Origin: Streptomyces abikoensis
Lineage (GTDB): Bacteria; Actinomycetota; Actinomycetes; Streptomycetales; Streptomycetaceae
Length of the DNA: 64,000 nucleotides
NCBI RefSeq assembly: GCF_014648775.1
Contig: NZ_BMRT01000015.1
Location: forward strand, 1-64,000
Direction of reading: 5' to 3'
Notes under the pieces: model-generated
Seen by the model: only the letters and a program-made list of their open reading frames with translations
Told to the model about the DNA's origin: nothing
Databases searched by the model: none
Position numbers and translations under genes: made by a program
In this document: positions 36,728-45,180 of the stretch, piece after piece
Layout: the number at the start of each line of letters is the position of its first letter
Position numbering within the stretch: position 1 is the first letter of the stretch

Positions 36728-39582
36728 CGGTCGCTCCCCACGAAGAACTGGTCCACCACGGCCTTGCTCGACCATCCGGTCTCCAGAGGGTTGAACCGCT
36801 CATGGAAGCGGGCGTACGCCCCGGCCCACCGCTCGCGCACCCCCGACAGATCGGCCAGCGCCGCCGCCAGTTCCTTCGTGGTGGTGAGCATCGGGCCGGG
36901 GGCGATGTCCGGCAGCTCGTAGTAGGCGCCGCGCGAGACGGAGCGGTAGTCCTCGTAGTCGTCGGTGTAGAGGAGGATGGGCCGGCCCAGGTTGGCGTAG
37001 TCGAACATCACCGACGAGTAGTCCGTGAGCAGGGCGTCCGAGGCGAGCTGCAGATCGTTGAGATCGGTGAACTCCCTTCCGTCGCGCACCGCGTGCCCGA
37101 GCTCGCGGGGCACGGTGAACCGGTCGTAGTAGTGCGGGCGGACCACGACCGTCCACTCCTCGCCGACCGCGCCGACGAGCTCCGTCAGGTCGATCCGGAT
37201 CGACGCCCCGCTGCCGCGCTCGCCGTCCCGGAACGTCGGGGCGTACAGCAGCACCTTCCGGCCGTCGGGGATCTGCAGTCGCTCCCGGGCGCGGACCGCG
37301 CGGTCGCGCTGCTCCGGCTCGTTCCAGCGGACGAGGACGTCGTTGCGCGGCAGCCCGGTGCGCAGCAGCCGGCCCGCGTAGCCGTTGGCCCGCACGAAGG
37401 TCCGCTCGAACTCTTCGCTGGGGGAGATCAGCGCGTCCCAGCGGGCCACCGTCGCGCGGTGCCGTCGGCGCCGCTCGGGACTGGCCAGCCGCAGCTCGGG
37501 GATATCGAACCCCATGTGCTTGAACGCCTGGCCGTGCCAGGTCTGGAGGTAGCGGGTGCCCGCGCGTTTGGCGTAGGACGCCGGGAAGCCGTGCGAGTCC
37601 ACCCAGTAGCGCGCCCGGGCGACCGTACGGGCGTGCTCCCAGCTGCCGCGCCGGACGAGCTCCACGCCCTCGGGGAAGGAGGACCGGTCGCCGGTGTACG
37701 ACCAGACCGCGCGGAGGGGGAGTCCGCGCCGGACGAGTTCCTCGTGGATGTAGCGGGGGCTGTCGGCGTAGCCGCGCCCTTCCAGGGCCTCGAAGACGAC
37801 CAGCCGGTCGTCGATGGGCAGTTTCCGCAGCTCGTGGTAGGCGAGGGCCTTGGCGCGCGGCCCTGTCGCGCGGCGGATCAGCCGGTGGGCGCGGCGCAGA
37901 ACCGGCCGGGCGGGGACGAGGGCCTCGGCCCGGCCGAGGGCGCCCGTCCGCTCCCAGGCGAGCTCGAACCGTCCGGCTCCGTGTCCTTCGCATCCCGCCC
38001 GCACCAGGTGCCCGCCGATCCGCGCCCGCAGGGACGGCGCCGGGGCGGGGGCCAGCAGCGGATCGGCGCGGGTCAGGCCCTGCCGGGTGAGCACCACGTG
38101 GGGGTGGCGCCGGCCCCGGAACCCGGTGGGCCCGAGGGGCACCCGGCGGAGATCGATCTCGACCCGGGCGGTACGCGCCTCCGCACCTCCCGCGCCCCCC
38201 GTGCCCTCCGTGCCCTCCGTGCCCTCCGTGCCCTCCGTGCCCTCCGCAGTCTCCTCGCCCGGCTCGTAGCGGAGGGGGACGACGAGGGGCTCGGTGGTCA
38301 CGGCGACGCGCAGTTCCGCCGTGACGGGCACGGGCCCGGCCAGCAGCCGTGCGGGGTCGTAGGTGCGCAGGGTGAGGCGCAGGCGGCTTCCGGCCGGTTC
38401 GACGTGCGTCACCTCGTGCCGCAGGGGGCCGGTGGTGAAGGGCTGGTCGTCCAGGCGCCATTCGGTGATGTCCAGTTCCCGGGCGGCCCGTTCGTCCCCG
38501 GGCAGTTCCCGTCCCCAGTACCGGCGCCCGGTGGCGTCGCGCACGGTGTGGCGGGGGGCGACGCGGGGCCGGTCCAGGCTGCGCGCGCATTCGGCGGCCT
38601 CGTCGAGGCGGCCGGTGAGGAGCAGGTACTGGCAGACGCGTTGTTCGCGCGACACCGTCTCCCAGGCGCCGGGGGCGATGCCGGCGAGGTAGGGGCCGAC
38701 GAGCGCGGCGAACTCCTCGATCCACCGCCGGTCGCGGAAGGGCAGGTCGCCGAGGTGGAGGCGGAGGTCGTGCCGGAGGAACTTGGCGTCCTTCGCGGGC
38801 CGCAGATCGGCGTGGCCCGACTCCTCCAGGAAGGCGTCGACGCGCCGGGCGACGGCGACGCGGTCGGCGACGTTCCGTAGTTTGTGGCGGCTGGAGGAGA
38901 TGGAGGGGCCGGCGGCCGGGTCGCCCGCGAGCCGCCAGGTGTAGACGGGCCAGGGGACGACGGCGAAGGACCGGGCCAGGGTGAGGGCTTGGGCGGTGAA
39001 GAGCTGGTCCTCGTAGTGCAGGTCCTCCGGGAAGCGCAGGCCGTGCCGGGCGAGGAAGGCGGCGCGGTAGAGCTTGTTGGTGGAGAGGTGGTCGAGGAGG
39101 TATTCGGGGGCGGCGCGCAGGCCCGCGACGAGGCGGGTGTCGCCGAAGAGCTCGGGGTACCACAGGGCGGTGGTGCCGCTCTTCTCGAAGATCCGGGTGA
39201 CCTCGCCGGTGACGAGGTCGGCTCCGGTCTCCTCCGCGGTCAGCAGCAGCGATTTGCAGGCGTGGTAGGGGAGTTCGTCGTCACTGTCGAGGAACATCAC
39301 ATAGGGGGCGCGGGCGGCGGCGAGGCCGGCATTGCGCGGGGCGCCGCAGCCGCCGCTGTTGACCGGGAGCCGCAGCAGGCGCACACGTGGGTCACCGGCG
39401 GCCAGTTCCCGGGCGACGCGGGGAGTGTCGTCCGTCGAGCAGTCGTCGACGACGATCGCTTCGAGGTGGCGCAGCGACTGCCCGAGGACCGACTGGACGG
39501 CGCGCGGCAGCCGCCCGGCGTCATTGTGGACGATCACTACTACGCTGACCTCCGGGGTGGCGGAGGGCGCGGGAGCGGACAT
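36724..39582 (-). CDS. Bifunctional GT2 plus CDP-glycerol glycerophosphotransferase
   Basis: I place the start at ATG 39582 (GAGGTG upstream), giving 952 residues. Residues about 10-260 are a GT2 domain (VSVVVIVHNDAGRLPRAVQS, VVDDCSTDDTPRVARELA, VMFLDSDDEL). Residues about 560-940 are a TagB/TagF-like domain (YWVDSHGFP, YLQTWHGQAFKHMG, LLYAPTFRDG, LLTDYSSVMFDYANLGRP). The middle beta region carries five EGT tripeptide repeats. Such enzymes polymerise or prime glycerol-phosphate teichoic acids. It is coupled to the GT4 gene and preceded by GT-C genes, which supports a surface-polymer operon. Confidence 0.9.
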   Translation of the reverse strand: MSAPAPSATPEVSVVVIVHNDAGRLPRAVQSVLGQSLRHLEAIVVDDCSTDDTPRVARELAAGDPRVRLLRLPVNSGGCGAPRNAGLAAARAPYVMFLDSDDELPYHACKSLLLTAEETGADLVTGEVTRIFEKSGTTALWYPELFGDTRLVAGLRAAPEYLLDHLSTNKLYRAAFLARHGLRFPEDLHYEDQLFTAQALTLARSFAVVPWPVYTWRLAGDPAAGPSISSSRHKLRNVADRVAVARRVDAFLEESGHADLRPAKDAKFLRHDLRLHLGDLPFRDRRWIEEFAALVGPYLAGIAPGAWETVSREQRVCQYLLLTGRLDEAAECARSLDRPRVAPRHTVRDATGRRYWGRELPGDERAARELDITEWRLDDQPFTTGPLRHEVTHVEPAGSRLRLTLRTYDPARLLAGPVPVTAELRVAVTTEPLVVPLRYEPGEETAEGTEGTEGTEGTEGTGGAGGAEARTARVEIDLRRVPLGPTGFRGRRHPHVVLTRQGLTRADPLLAPAPAPSLRARIGGHLVRAGCEGHGAGRFELAWERTGALGRAEALVPARPVLRRAHRLIRRATGPRAKALAYHELRKLPIDDRLVVFEALEGRGYADSPRYIHEELVRRGLPLRAVWSYTGDRSSFPEGVELVRRGSWEHARTVARARYWVDSHGFPASYAKRAGTRYLQTWHGQAFKHMGFDIPELRLASPERRRRHRATVARWDALISPSEEFERTFVRANGYAGRLLRTGLPRNDVLVRWNEPEQRDRAVRARERLQIPDGRKVLLYAPTFRDGERGSGASIRIDLTELVGAVGEEWTVVVRPHYYDRFTVPRELGHAVRDGREFTDLNDLQLASDALLTDYSSVMFDYANLGRPILLYTDDYEDYRSVSRGAYYELPDIAPGPMLTTTKELAAALADLSGVRERWAGAYARFHERFNPLETGWSSKAVVDQFFVGSDR
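38201..38245. repeat. Five exact 9-bp tandem repeats (EGT codons)
   Basis: GTGCCCTCC is repeated five times exactly, encoding EGT-EGT-EGT-EGT-EGT on the minus strand in the glycerophosphotransferase gene. Exact identity suggests recent slippage. Confidence 0.9.
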
Positions 39583-39584
39583 GT

Positions 39585-40883
39585 TCACCTCGCTTCGGGA
39601 TCGGGCCGTGCCTCGGCCCCTGAACGCCGGGCCTCGGCCTCCGAACGACGCCGGGCCTCGACCTCCGAACACAGAGAGTAATCACAACTACTCTCCGTGA
39701 CAACCCCCTCGTTCCACACCCTCCCCCTTTCCCGCCACGCCGCGAGTCCCAGCACCACCGCCAGCCCGCCGAACATCACCACGTCCCGGAAGGCGTGATG
39801 CCGCGCGCTGTCCACCCCCGGCCACGGCACACCGCCCAACTGCGGCACCAGAGGCACCCAGAACCACACCGACCTCGCCGCCGCCCCCCGTACCGCCACC
39901 GACGCGGCCAGCGAAGGCACCACGACCAGCGCGTAGTTGAGGAACGACGGCCGCGAGACCACGAAAGCGGCCAGCATCAGCAGCGCCGCGCACTCCACCA
40001 GCCGCAGCGCCTGGTCACCCCCGCACCGCCACCGCAGCCACGCGAAGTACAGCACCGCCGTCCCGGCCACCGCCGCCAGCGCGAACGCCAGGAGGTGCGG
40101 CACCCCCAGCCGGGGCAGCACGGCAGGCCACGAGGCGTCGTACGGACGGGCGTACGCGTCCTGACCGTGCAACAGGAACGGCAGCGTCCGGGTGAAGAAC
40201 AGCCCCGGCCTCGGCAACGCGACCGCCGCCGACAGCGAGATCACGGCGGGCAGCCCCAGCGCCCACGCCAACGCCCGCCACTGCCGCGCCAGGAGGAACA
40301 GCAGGAACAGCGGCACCAGCATCGGCTTCAGCGCGACGGCCGCCCCGACCACCATGCCCGCCGCGGACCACCGCCCGTGCCGCGCCAGCAGGAGGGCCGC
40401 CGGAAAGGCGACCACCGACGCCGCCGTCCAGTTGCCCAGGAAGACCAGGCTCTGGAAGGGCAGGAACAGCGCCGTCCCCAGCGCCAGCGCCACCGCCAGC
40501 CGGCTGTCCGCCCGGACCCCGAAGATCCGCAGCGCCAGCACCCCGCCCACCGCGACCAGCGCGCCCGTCACCACCGGCACGGCGTAGAACAGCACCTTCT
40601 CCGGGAACGGCGTCTGCGGCAGCGCCGCGAACACCGCCCCCGGCGGATACAGGAAACGTTTGTCCGCGTACGGCGACCCGCCGCTCAACAGCGCCCGCGC
40701 CGCCCGCACCACGACCGCGTTGTCGATACCGGAACGCGCCTTGCCGTACGCCCGCACCGAGCTCAGGGTGAACACCAGCGCCGCCGAGACCAGCGCCGGC
40801 ACGGGAGCCCGGCCGCGCAGCCACCCGGCGGCCGCGTCCCCGAAGGACGGCCCGGCCACCGGCGCGGTCTCCGTCGCGCTCAT
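39585..40883 (-). CDS. GT87-like polyprenyl-phosphate mannosyltransferase (GT-C)
   Basis: The ATG at 40883 overlaps the stop of the upstream gene (ATGA). The 432-residue protein has about ten membrane helices and the GT87 signature after the first loop (IDNAVVVRAARALLSGGSPY, then RFLYPPGAVFAAL with the YPP motif). GT87 enzymes use polyprenyl-phosphate mannose outside the membrane. The last 25 residues (SEVEARRRSEAEARRSGAEA and on) are not typical and are encoded by 24-bp repeats. The next gene starts 2 bp after the stop. Confidence 0.85.
   Translation of the reverse strand: MSATETAPVAGPSFGDAAAGWLRGRAPVPALVSAALVFTLSSVRAYGKARSGIDNAVVVRAARALLSGGSPYADKRFLYPPGAVFAALPQTPFPEKVLFYAVPVVTGALVAVGGVLALRIFGVRADSRLAVALALGTALFLPFQSLVFLGNWTAASVVAFPAALLLARHGRWSAAGMVVGAAVALKPMLVPLFLLFLLARQWRALAWALGLPAVISLSAAVALPRPGLFFTRTLPFLLHGQDAYARPYDASWPAVLPRLGVPHLLAFALAAVAGTAVLYFAWLRWRCGGDQALRLVECAALLMLAAFVVSRPSFLNYALVVVPSLAASVAVRGAAARSVWFWVPLVPQLGGVPWPGVDSARHHAFRDVVMFGGLAVVLGLAAWRERGRVWNEGVVTESSCDYSLCSEVEARRRSEAEARRSGAEARPDPEAR
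39605..39673. repeat. About three 24-bp repeats at the GT87 3' end
   Basis: GCCGGGCCTCGGCCTCCGAA-type units lie at 39626-39649 and 39650-39673, with a shorter diverged copy at 39605-39625. They encode the EAR-rich tail of the GT87 protein and lie just upstream of the next start codon. Confidence 0.8.
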
Positions 40884-42457
40884 CGTCCGACGACCTCCAG
40901 CAGCACGCGCCCGCCCGGCCCCTGGGCCGCCTTCCTGAGCGCGGGATCGCCGGGCGCCAGGCCCGCCGCCCCGTTCTTCCGCAACACCCACCGCACGCCG
41001 TACTCCTTGAGGATGCCGAGCCGTTCGGCCCGGGAGGTGACCGGGGCGAAGTAGCGCCGCGTGGCGTCGCGTCGCCGCTTCTCGTCGGGGAGGAAGAGGT
41101 CGGGATAGGCCGGCGCGACGGTGTACGGGCCGTACGCGGGGAGCATCCGCAGCGCGTAGTAGTCGTCCGTCATCACCGTCGCCCCTTTGGGCACGTGCGC
41201 CGCGACCCAGCCGAAACGCGGCCACAGCGCGATGACGGGCGCCTCGCGCAGCCCGGGCGGCACCGCCTCCCGCCGCAGCACGTACGACAGCACCCCCGCC
41301 TGCGCCCACGCCCCCGCCAGCAGCGCCGCCACCGCCACCACCGGCAGAGCGCGCCGCACACTCCGCCGCCGCCCACCACCCGCCCCACGGTCCGCCCCAC
41401 GGCCGTCGAGAGCCTCGGCCGTCTCGACGGCGAGCGCGAGCTGAGCCGGGATCAGCACGGCCGGCAGCGCCCTCCCCCACGCGTAGTGCCCGCTCACCCA
41501 CCCCGCCGAGACGACCACCACGCCCAGCCCGAAGAGGAGCGCCAGGGGATCGCGGCGATCACGCCACCACCGCGCCCCGAGAGCGGCCACCCCCACGGCC
41601 ACCAGGCAGAACCGCTCCGCCGCCCGGCCGTAGAGCGCCCGGTGGACGGGGTCCAGCCCGCCCCCGCCGAGCAGCGCGGGAAACGAGTAGTACGGCCAGC
41701 ACAGCGGCAGCACCAGGGCCACGGCACCCCCCGCCGCCACCAGCGCCCACCCGGCCCCGGCCGGCCCCGGCCGCGTCCCCAGCAGCACCGCCAGGACGCC
41801 CAGCACCGCCACCACCCCGGTGAACTGATGCACCAGCAGCACCGAACCCAGCAGGAACCCCAGCCCCAGATGCCCCGGCAGCCCCCAGCCGGCCGTCCGT
41901 GCCCGGCGCAGCAGCGCCCACAGCCAGCAGGAGAGACCCAGGGCGAAGGTGCCCGGGTAGGCGAGGGTCAGGCTGAGCGAGGCCAGCCCCGGCATCCCGC
42001 TCCACGCGAACGGCACCACCCCGTAGAGCAGCAGCACGCACAGCAGCGCGAGCGGGACGGCCGTCCGCGCCCGGCTGAACGTCCGGGTGAAGGCCGCGAG
42101 GCCCGTGGCCAGCAGCACGAGACCGGCCAGACCGGCCAGCCGCAGCACGCCGAAGGTGCCCCAGCCGGTCGCCCTCGCGACCAGGGCCAGCGCGACCGTC
42201 CAGGGCGAGTAGTACGGACTCGGCGTGTCCTCGTCCACCAGGGGGTTGCCCGGGTGGATCAGGTCCGCTCGCAGCCGCTCCAGGACGGCGGCGTGCATCC
42301 CCAGGTCGCCGGACCACGGCAGCCGCACCACCATGAGCAGCAGCAGGACGCCCAGCAGCAGGACGGCGACCGCGGCCGCCCGGCGCGGCAGACCCGCCCG
42401 GCGCGGCATGCGCACCCGGGGGAACGACGGCGCCCTGAAGGCCGTGGGCGGGCTCAC
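40880..42457 (-). CDS. Multi-spanning membrane protein, GT-C glycosyltransferase-like
   Basis: The GTG start at 42457 lies 3 bp after the stop of the Ppm-like gene. The 525-residue protein has about twelve membrane helices. Its first outer loop has the acidic pattern LPWSGDLGMHAAVLERLRAD and then PSPYYSPWTVALAL. A soluble C-terminal domain (VAAHVPKGATVMTDDYYALR) follows. The shape fits GT-C transferases or their relatives. No named family is certain. Tight coupling on both sides makes a role in the same glycan pathway likely. Confidence 0.7.
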   Translation of the reverse strand: MSPPTAFRAPSFPRVRMPRRAGLPRRAAAVAVLLLGVLLLLMVVRLPWSGDLGMHAAVLERLRADLIHPGNPLVDEDTPSPYYSPWTVALALVARATGWGTFGVLRLAGLAGLVLLATGLAAFTRTFSRARTAVPLALLCVLLLYGVVPFAWSGMPGLASLSLTLAYPGTFALGLSCWLWALLRRARTAGWGLPGHLGLGFLLGSVLLVHQFTGVVAVLGVLAVLLGTRPGPAGAGWALVAAGGAVALVLPLCWPYYSFPALLGGGGLDPVHRALYGRAAERFCLVAVGVAALGARWWRDRRDPLALLFGLGVVVVSAGWVSGHYAWGRALPAVLIPAQLALAVETAEALDGRGADRGAGGGRRRSVRRALPVVAVAALLAGAWAQAGVLSYVLRREAVPPGLREAPVIALWPRFGWVAAHVPKGATVMTDDYYALRMLPAYGPYTVAPAYPDLFLPDEKRRRDATRRYFAPVTSRAERLGILKEYGVRWVLRKNGAAGLAPGDPALRKAAQGPGGRVLLEVVGR

Positions 42458-42460
42458 GGG

Positions 42461-43276
42461 TCAGCGGGCACGCTTGCCGGCCGCCGGGCCGCGGAGCGTT
42501 CTGGACCGCAGCCGCCAGGGCATGGCCACGGATTCGAGCTGCACGGCCAGGTTCATCTTCGACTCCCCGGCGGTGCGGTCCTCGAAGTGGATGGGCACCT
42601 CCATGACCGTGAAACCGGCGCGCAGCGCGCGGTACTTGGTCTCGACCTGGAAGCTGTAGCCCGCGCTGTCGACGCTGCCGAGGCCCACGGCCCGCAGCGC
42701 GTCCGCGCTCCACAGGTTGAAGCCGCTGGTGATGTCACGGACGCGCGTGCCGAGGATCCCGCTGGCGTAGGCGTTCGCCCAGCGGGAGAGCAGCTTGCGG
42801 TGGGCCTTCCAGGCGTCGGAGAGGGTGCCCCCGGGCACGTACCGGCTGCCGACGACCACGTCCGCGCCGGTGGCGAGGGCGACGCCGAGCATCTCGGAGA
42901 TCTTGCCGGTGGGGTGGCTGCCGTCGGCGTCCATCTGGAGCACGTACTCGGCGCCCTCGGCCACGGCCCGCTCCATGCCCGCCGCGTAGGCGCGGCCGAG
43001 GCCGTCCTTGGTGGTGCGGTGCATGACGCCCATGCGCGTCCGGCCGGGCTCGTTGTACTTCTCCGCCAGTTGTTCGGCGACGGTGCCCGTGCCGTCGGGG
43101 CTGTTGTCGTCGACCACCAGCAGCCGCAGCCCTTCGAGGGGCAGGGCCATGAGGGCCTCGGCCATGGTGGGCAGGTTCTGCGCCTCGTTGTACGTCGGCA
43201 TCACCACGGTGAGCGGGGTACGGCCCCATTCGGCGGGCAGCGGGGTCGCGGCGGCGGGGGTGCGCGGAGGGCTCAT
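42461..43276 (-). CDS. Polyprenol-phosphate mannose synthase (Ppm/DPM-like GT2)
   Basis: The 271-residue protein has the dolichol-phosphate-mannose synthase motifs: VVMPTYNEAQNLPTMAEAL, DDNSPDGT, QMDADGSH (metal-binding DAD), GSRYVPGG, and the acceptor-side SGFNLWSADAL and GYSFQVETKYRAL. It has no membrane helices, as in soluble DPM1-type enzymes. It transfers mannose from GDP-mannose to polyprenyl phosphate on the inner membrane face. The GT-C genes that would use this product follow at once, and GDP-mannose pyrophosphorylase is encoded 127 bp upstream. Confidence 0.93.
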   Translation of the reverse strand: MSPPRTPAAATPLPAEWGRTPLTVVMPTYNEAQNLPTMAEALMALPLEGLRLLVVDDNSPDGTGTVAEQLAEKYNEPGRTRMGVMHRTTKDGLGRAYAAGMERAVAEGAEYVLQMDADGSHPTGKISEMLGVALATGADVVVGSRYVPGGTLSDAWKAHRKLLSRWANAYASGILGTRVRDITSGFNLWSADALRAVGLGSVDSAGYSFQVETKYRALRAGFTVMEVPIHFEDRTAGESKMNLAVQLESVAMPWRLRSRTLRGPAAGKRAR

Positions 43277-43403
43277 GGGCGGATCCTCGGCAGACGGAGA
43301 GGGCCAATCGGGCGGCTGTCGACAGTTGGTGGTCGACGGACGTTCAAACGCTGAAGACGGTCAAACACTAAGTCGGTGTTCGCACGGGGGCAGGCCGTGA
43401 CGC

Positions 43404-44483
43404 TCAGACGGCCGAGAAGCGGATGGCGGCGTCGGGGATCGCCGTCCCGCACCAGACGCGCGCCCCCTCGCGCAGCTCGTTGTCCGCGCCGATGTCGGAG
43501 CGGTCCCCAATCACCACGTCGTCGAGGAGGGTCCGGGGGCCGACCCGGGCGCCGGTGCCGATCATGGACGCCCGGACGCGCGCGCCCTCCTCGATCCGGG
43601 CGCCGTCCAGCACGACGGAGCCCTCCACGACGGCGCCCGCCGCAATGTACGCGCCGGCGCCCACCACCGTGCCGCCCAGCAACCGCGCCCCGTCCGCCAC
43701 CCGCGCCCCGGGCAGCACCAGGAACTCACCGGGGTCGCCGGGGACGGCCGGGGAGTGGACGACGCCGCGCACGAGGTCGGCGGACGCCTGGACGAAGGCG
43801 GCGGGGCGGCCCAGGTCCAGCCAGTAGGAGGCGTCGACCACCCCGTGCAGCACGGCCCGGGCGGCCAGCAGCCCGGGGAAGGTCTCCCGCTCGACGGAGA
43901 CCGGCCGCCCCTGCGGGATGGTGTCGATGACCTCGCGCCGGAAGACGTAGGCCCCGGCGTTGATCTGGTCGGTGACGATCTCCTCGGGGCGGCGCGGCTT
44001 CTCGGTGAAGGCCAGGACCCGGCCGTCGGGGTCGGTGGGGACCAGACCGAACGCGCGGGGGTCGGCCACCCGGGTGAGATGGAGGGTGACGTCGGCCTGC
44101 GCCCGCTCGTGGCGCAGCAGCAGGTCGCCGATGTCGAGGCCGGTGAGGATGTCGCCGTTGAAGACGAGCACCGGTTCGGTGGGCCCGGAGGTCAGGGCGA
44201 TGGAGGCCTGCCGGATGGCCCCGCCCGTGCCCAGCGGCTCCTCCTCGTGGACGTAGGTGAGCCGCAGGCCGTGGGCGGAGCCGTCGCCGAAGTACGGCTC
44301 GAAGACCTCGGCGAGGTAGGAGGTGGCGAGGACGACGTGCTTCACGCCGGCGGCTCTGGCGCGGGCCAGCTGATGGGCGAGGAAGGGCACCCCGGCGGCC
44401 GGGACCATGGGTTTCGGCGTGTTGATGGTGAGCGGCCGGAGCCGGGTTCCCTTGCCTCCGACGAGCAGTACCGCCTCAGTCAT
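43404..44483 (-). CDS. Sugar-1-phosphate nucleotidyltransferase (mannose-1-phosphate guanylyltransferase-like)
   Basis: The 359-residue protein begins with the nucleotidyltransferase signature (EAVLLVGGKGTRLRPLTINT PKP) and has NGDILTGLD and FTEKPRRPEEI in the catalytic domain. The C-terminal third is a left-handed beta-helix of hexapeptide repeats (IAAGAVVEGSVVLDGARIEE). This is the form of GDP-mannose pyrophosphorylase of streptomycetes; glucose-1-phosphate thymidylyltransferase relatives look similar. Position just before the Ppm-like gene supports GDP-mannose as product. Confidence 0.88.
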   Translation of the reverse strand: MTEAVLLVGGKGTRLRPLTINTPKPMVPAAGVPFLAHQLARARAAGVKHVVLATSYLAEVFEPYFGDGSAHGLRLTYVHEEEPLGTGGAIRQASIALTSGPTEPVLVFNGDILTGLDIGDLLLRHERAQADVTLHLTRVADPRAFGLVPTDPDGRVLAFTEKPRRPEEIVTDQINAGAYVFRREVIDTIPQGRPVSVERETFPGLLAARAVLHGVVDASYWLDLGRPAAFVQASADLVRGVVHSPAVPGDPGEFLVLPGARVADGARLLGGTVVGAGAYIAAGAVVEGSVVLDGARIEEGARVRASMIGTGARVGPRTLLDDVVIGDRSDIGADNELREGARVWCGTAIPDAAIRFSAV

Positions 44484-44616
44484 GCCAGTTCCTCGTCATA
44501 CCAGACCCTCGCCCATTGTGGTCACTTCGTCGCACTGCGTCAGTTTTTGCGGCAATTTACACTACAATCGGTTGTCTAAGCGCGATGTCCGCTACGCGTG
44601 GCGACCGTATCTGGAG

Positions 44617-45180
44617 ATGCCCTTGCGACCGACGGAATCGAGGGAAGGACTTTCGCCCGGCCGGGGGAGGCTGACGGCGCTGGTCCGGGAGTTCGCGAAG
44701 TTCGGCACGGTGGGCGGCCTGGGGATCTTCGTCAACCTCGGCGTCTTCAATGTGTGCCGGGGGGCCACCGGGCTGCCGGTGGTGCGCTGCAGCGTGGTCG
44801 CGACGGCCGTCGCCATCGCCTTCAACTATCTGGGGCTGCGCCACTTCACCTACCGCGACCGCGACAAGAGCCGGCGCAGCAGGGAGATCGCCCTCTTCGC
44901 GGCCTTCAGCGGCATCGGACTGGTGATCGAGAACGGTGTCCTCTACGTCGCCACCTACGGCTTCGGCTGGGGCGGGGCGCTGCTCGGCAACCTCTTCAAG
45001 TTCCTGGGCATCGGCACGGCGACCTTGTTCCGCTTCTGGTCCTACCGGGCCTGGGTCTTCAGGGCCCTGCCGGGGCGGGCGATCCGCCACGACTCTCCCC
45101 ACGGGGATCACGGCGATCCGTCGAACAGCACGAGCAACCCGGCCGCGTACCAACCCGAGACCACCGCACCTCCACCGTAG
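44617..45180 (+). CDS. GtrA-family membrane protein (possible lipid-linked sugar flippase)
   Basis: I place the start at ATG 44617, giving 187 residues with four likely membrane helices. The GtrA pattern is clear: EFAKFGTVGGLGIFVNLGVF, then VATAVAIAFNYLGLRHFTYR and LGIGTATLFRFWSYRAWVF. GtrA proteins are thought to move polyprenyl-phosphate sugars across the membrane. The gene is divergent from the nucleotidyltransferase gene across an AT-rich promoter region. Its last 73 bp overlap the end of the opposite PIG-V-like gene. Confidence 0.88.
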   Translation: MPLRPTESREGLSPGRGRLTALVREFAKFGTVGGLGIFVNLGVFNVCRGATGLPVVRCSVVATAVAIAFNYLGLRHFTYRDRDKSRRSREIALFAAFSGIGLVIENGVLYVATYGFGWGGALLGNLFKFLGIGTATLFRFWSYRAWVFRALPGRAIRHDSPHGDHGDPSNSTSNPAAYQPETTAPPP

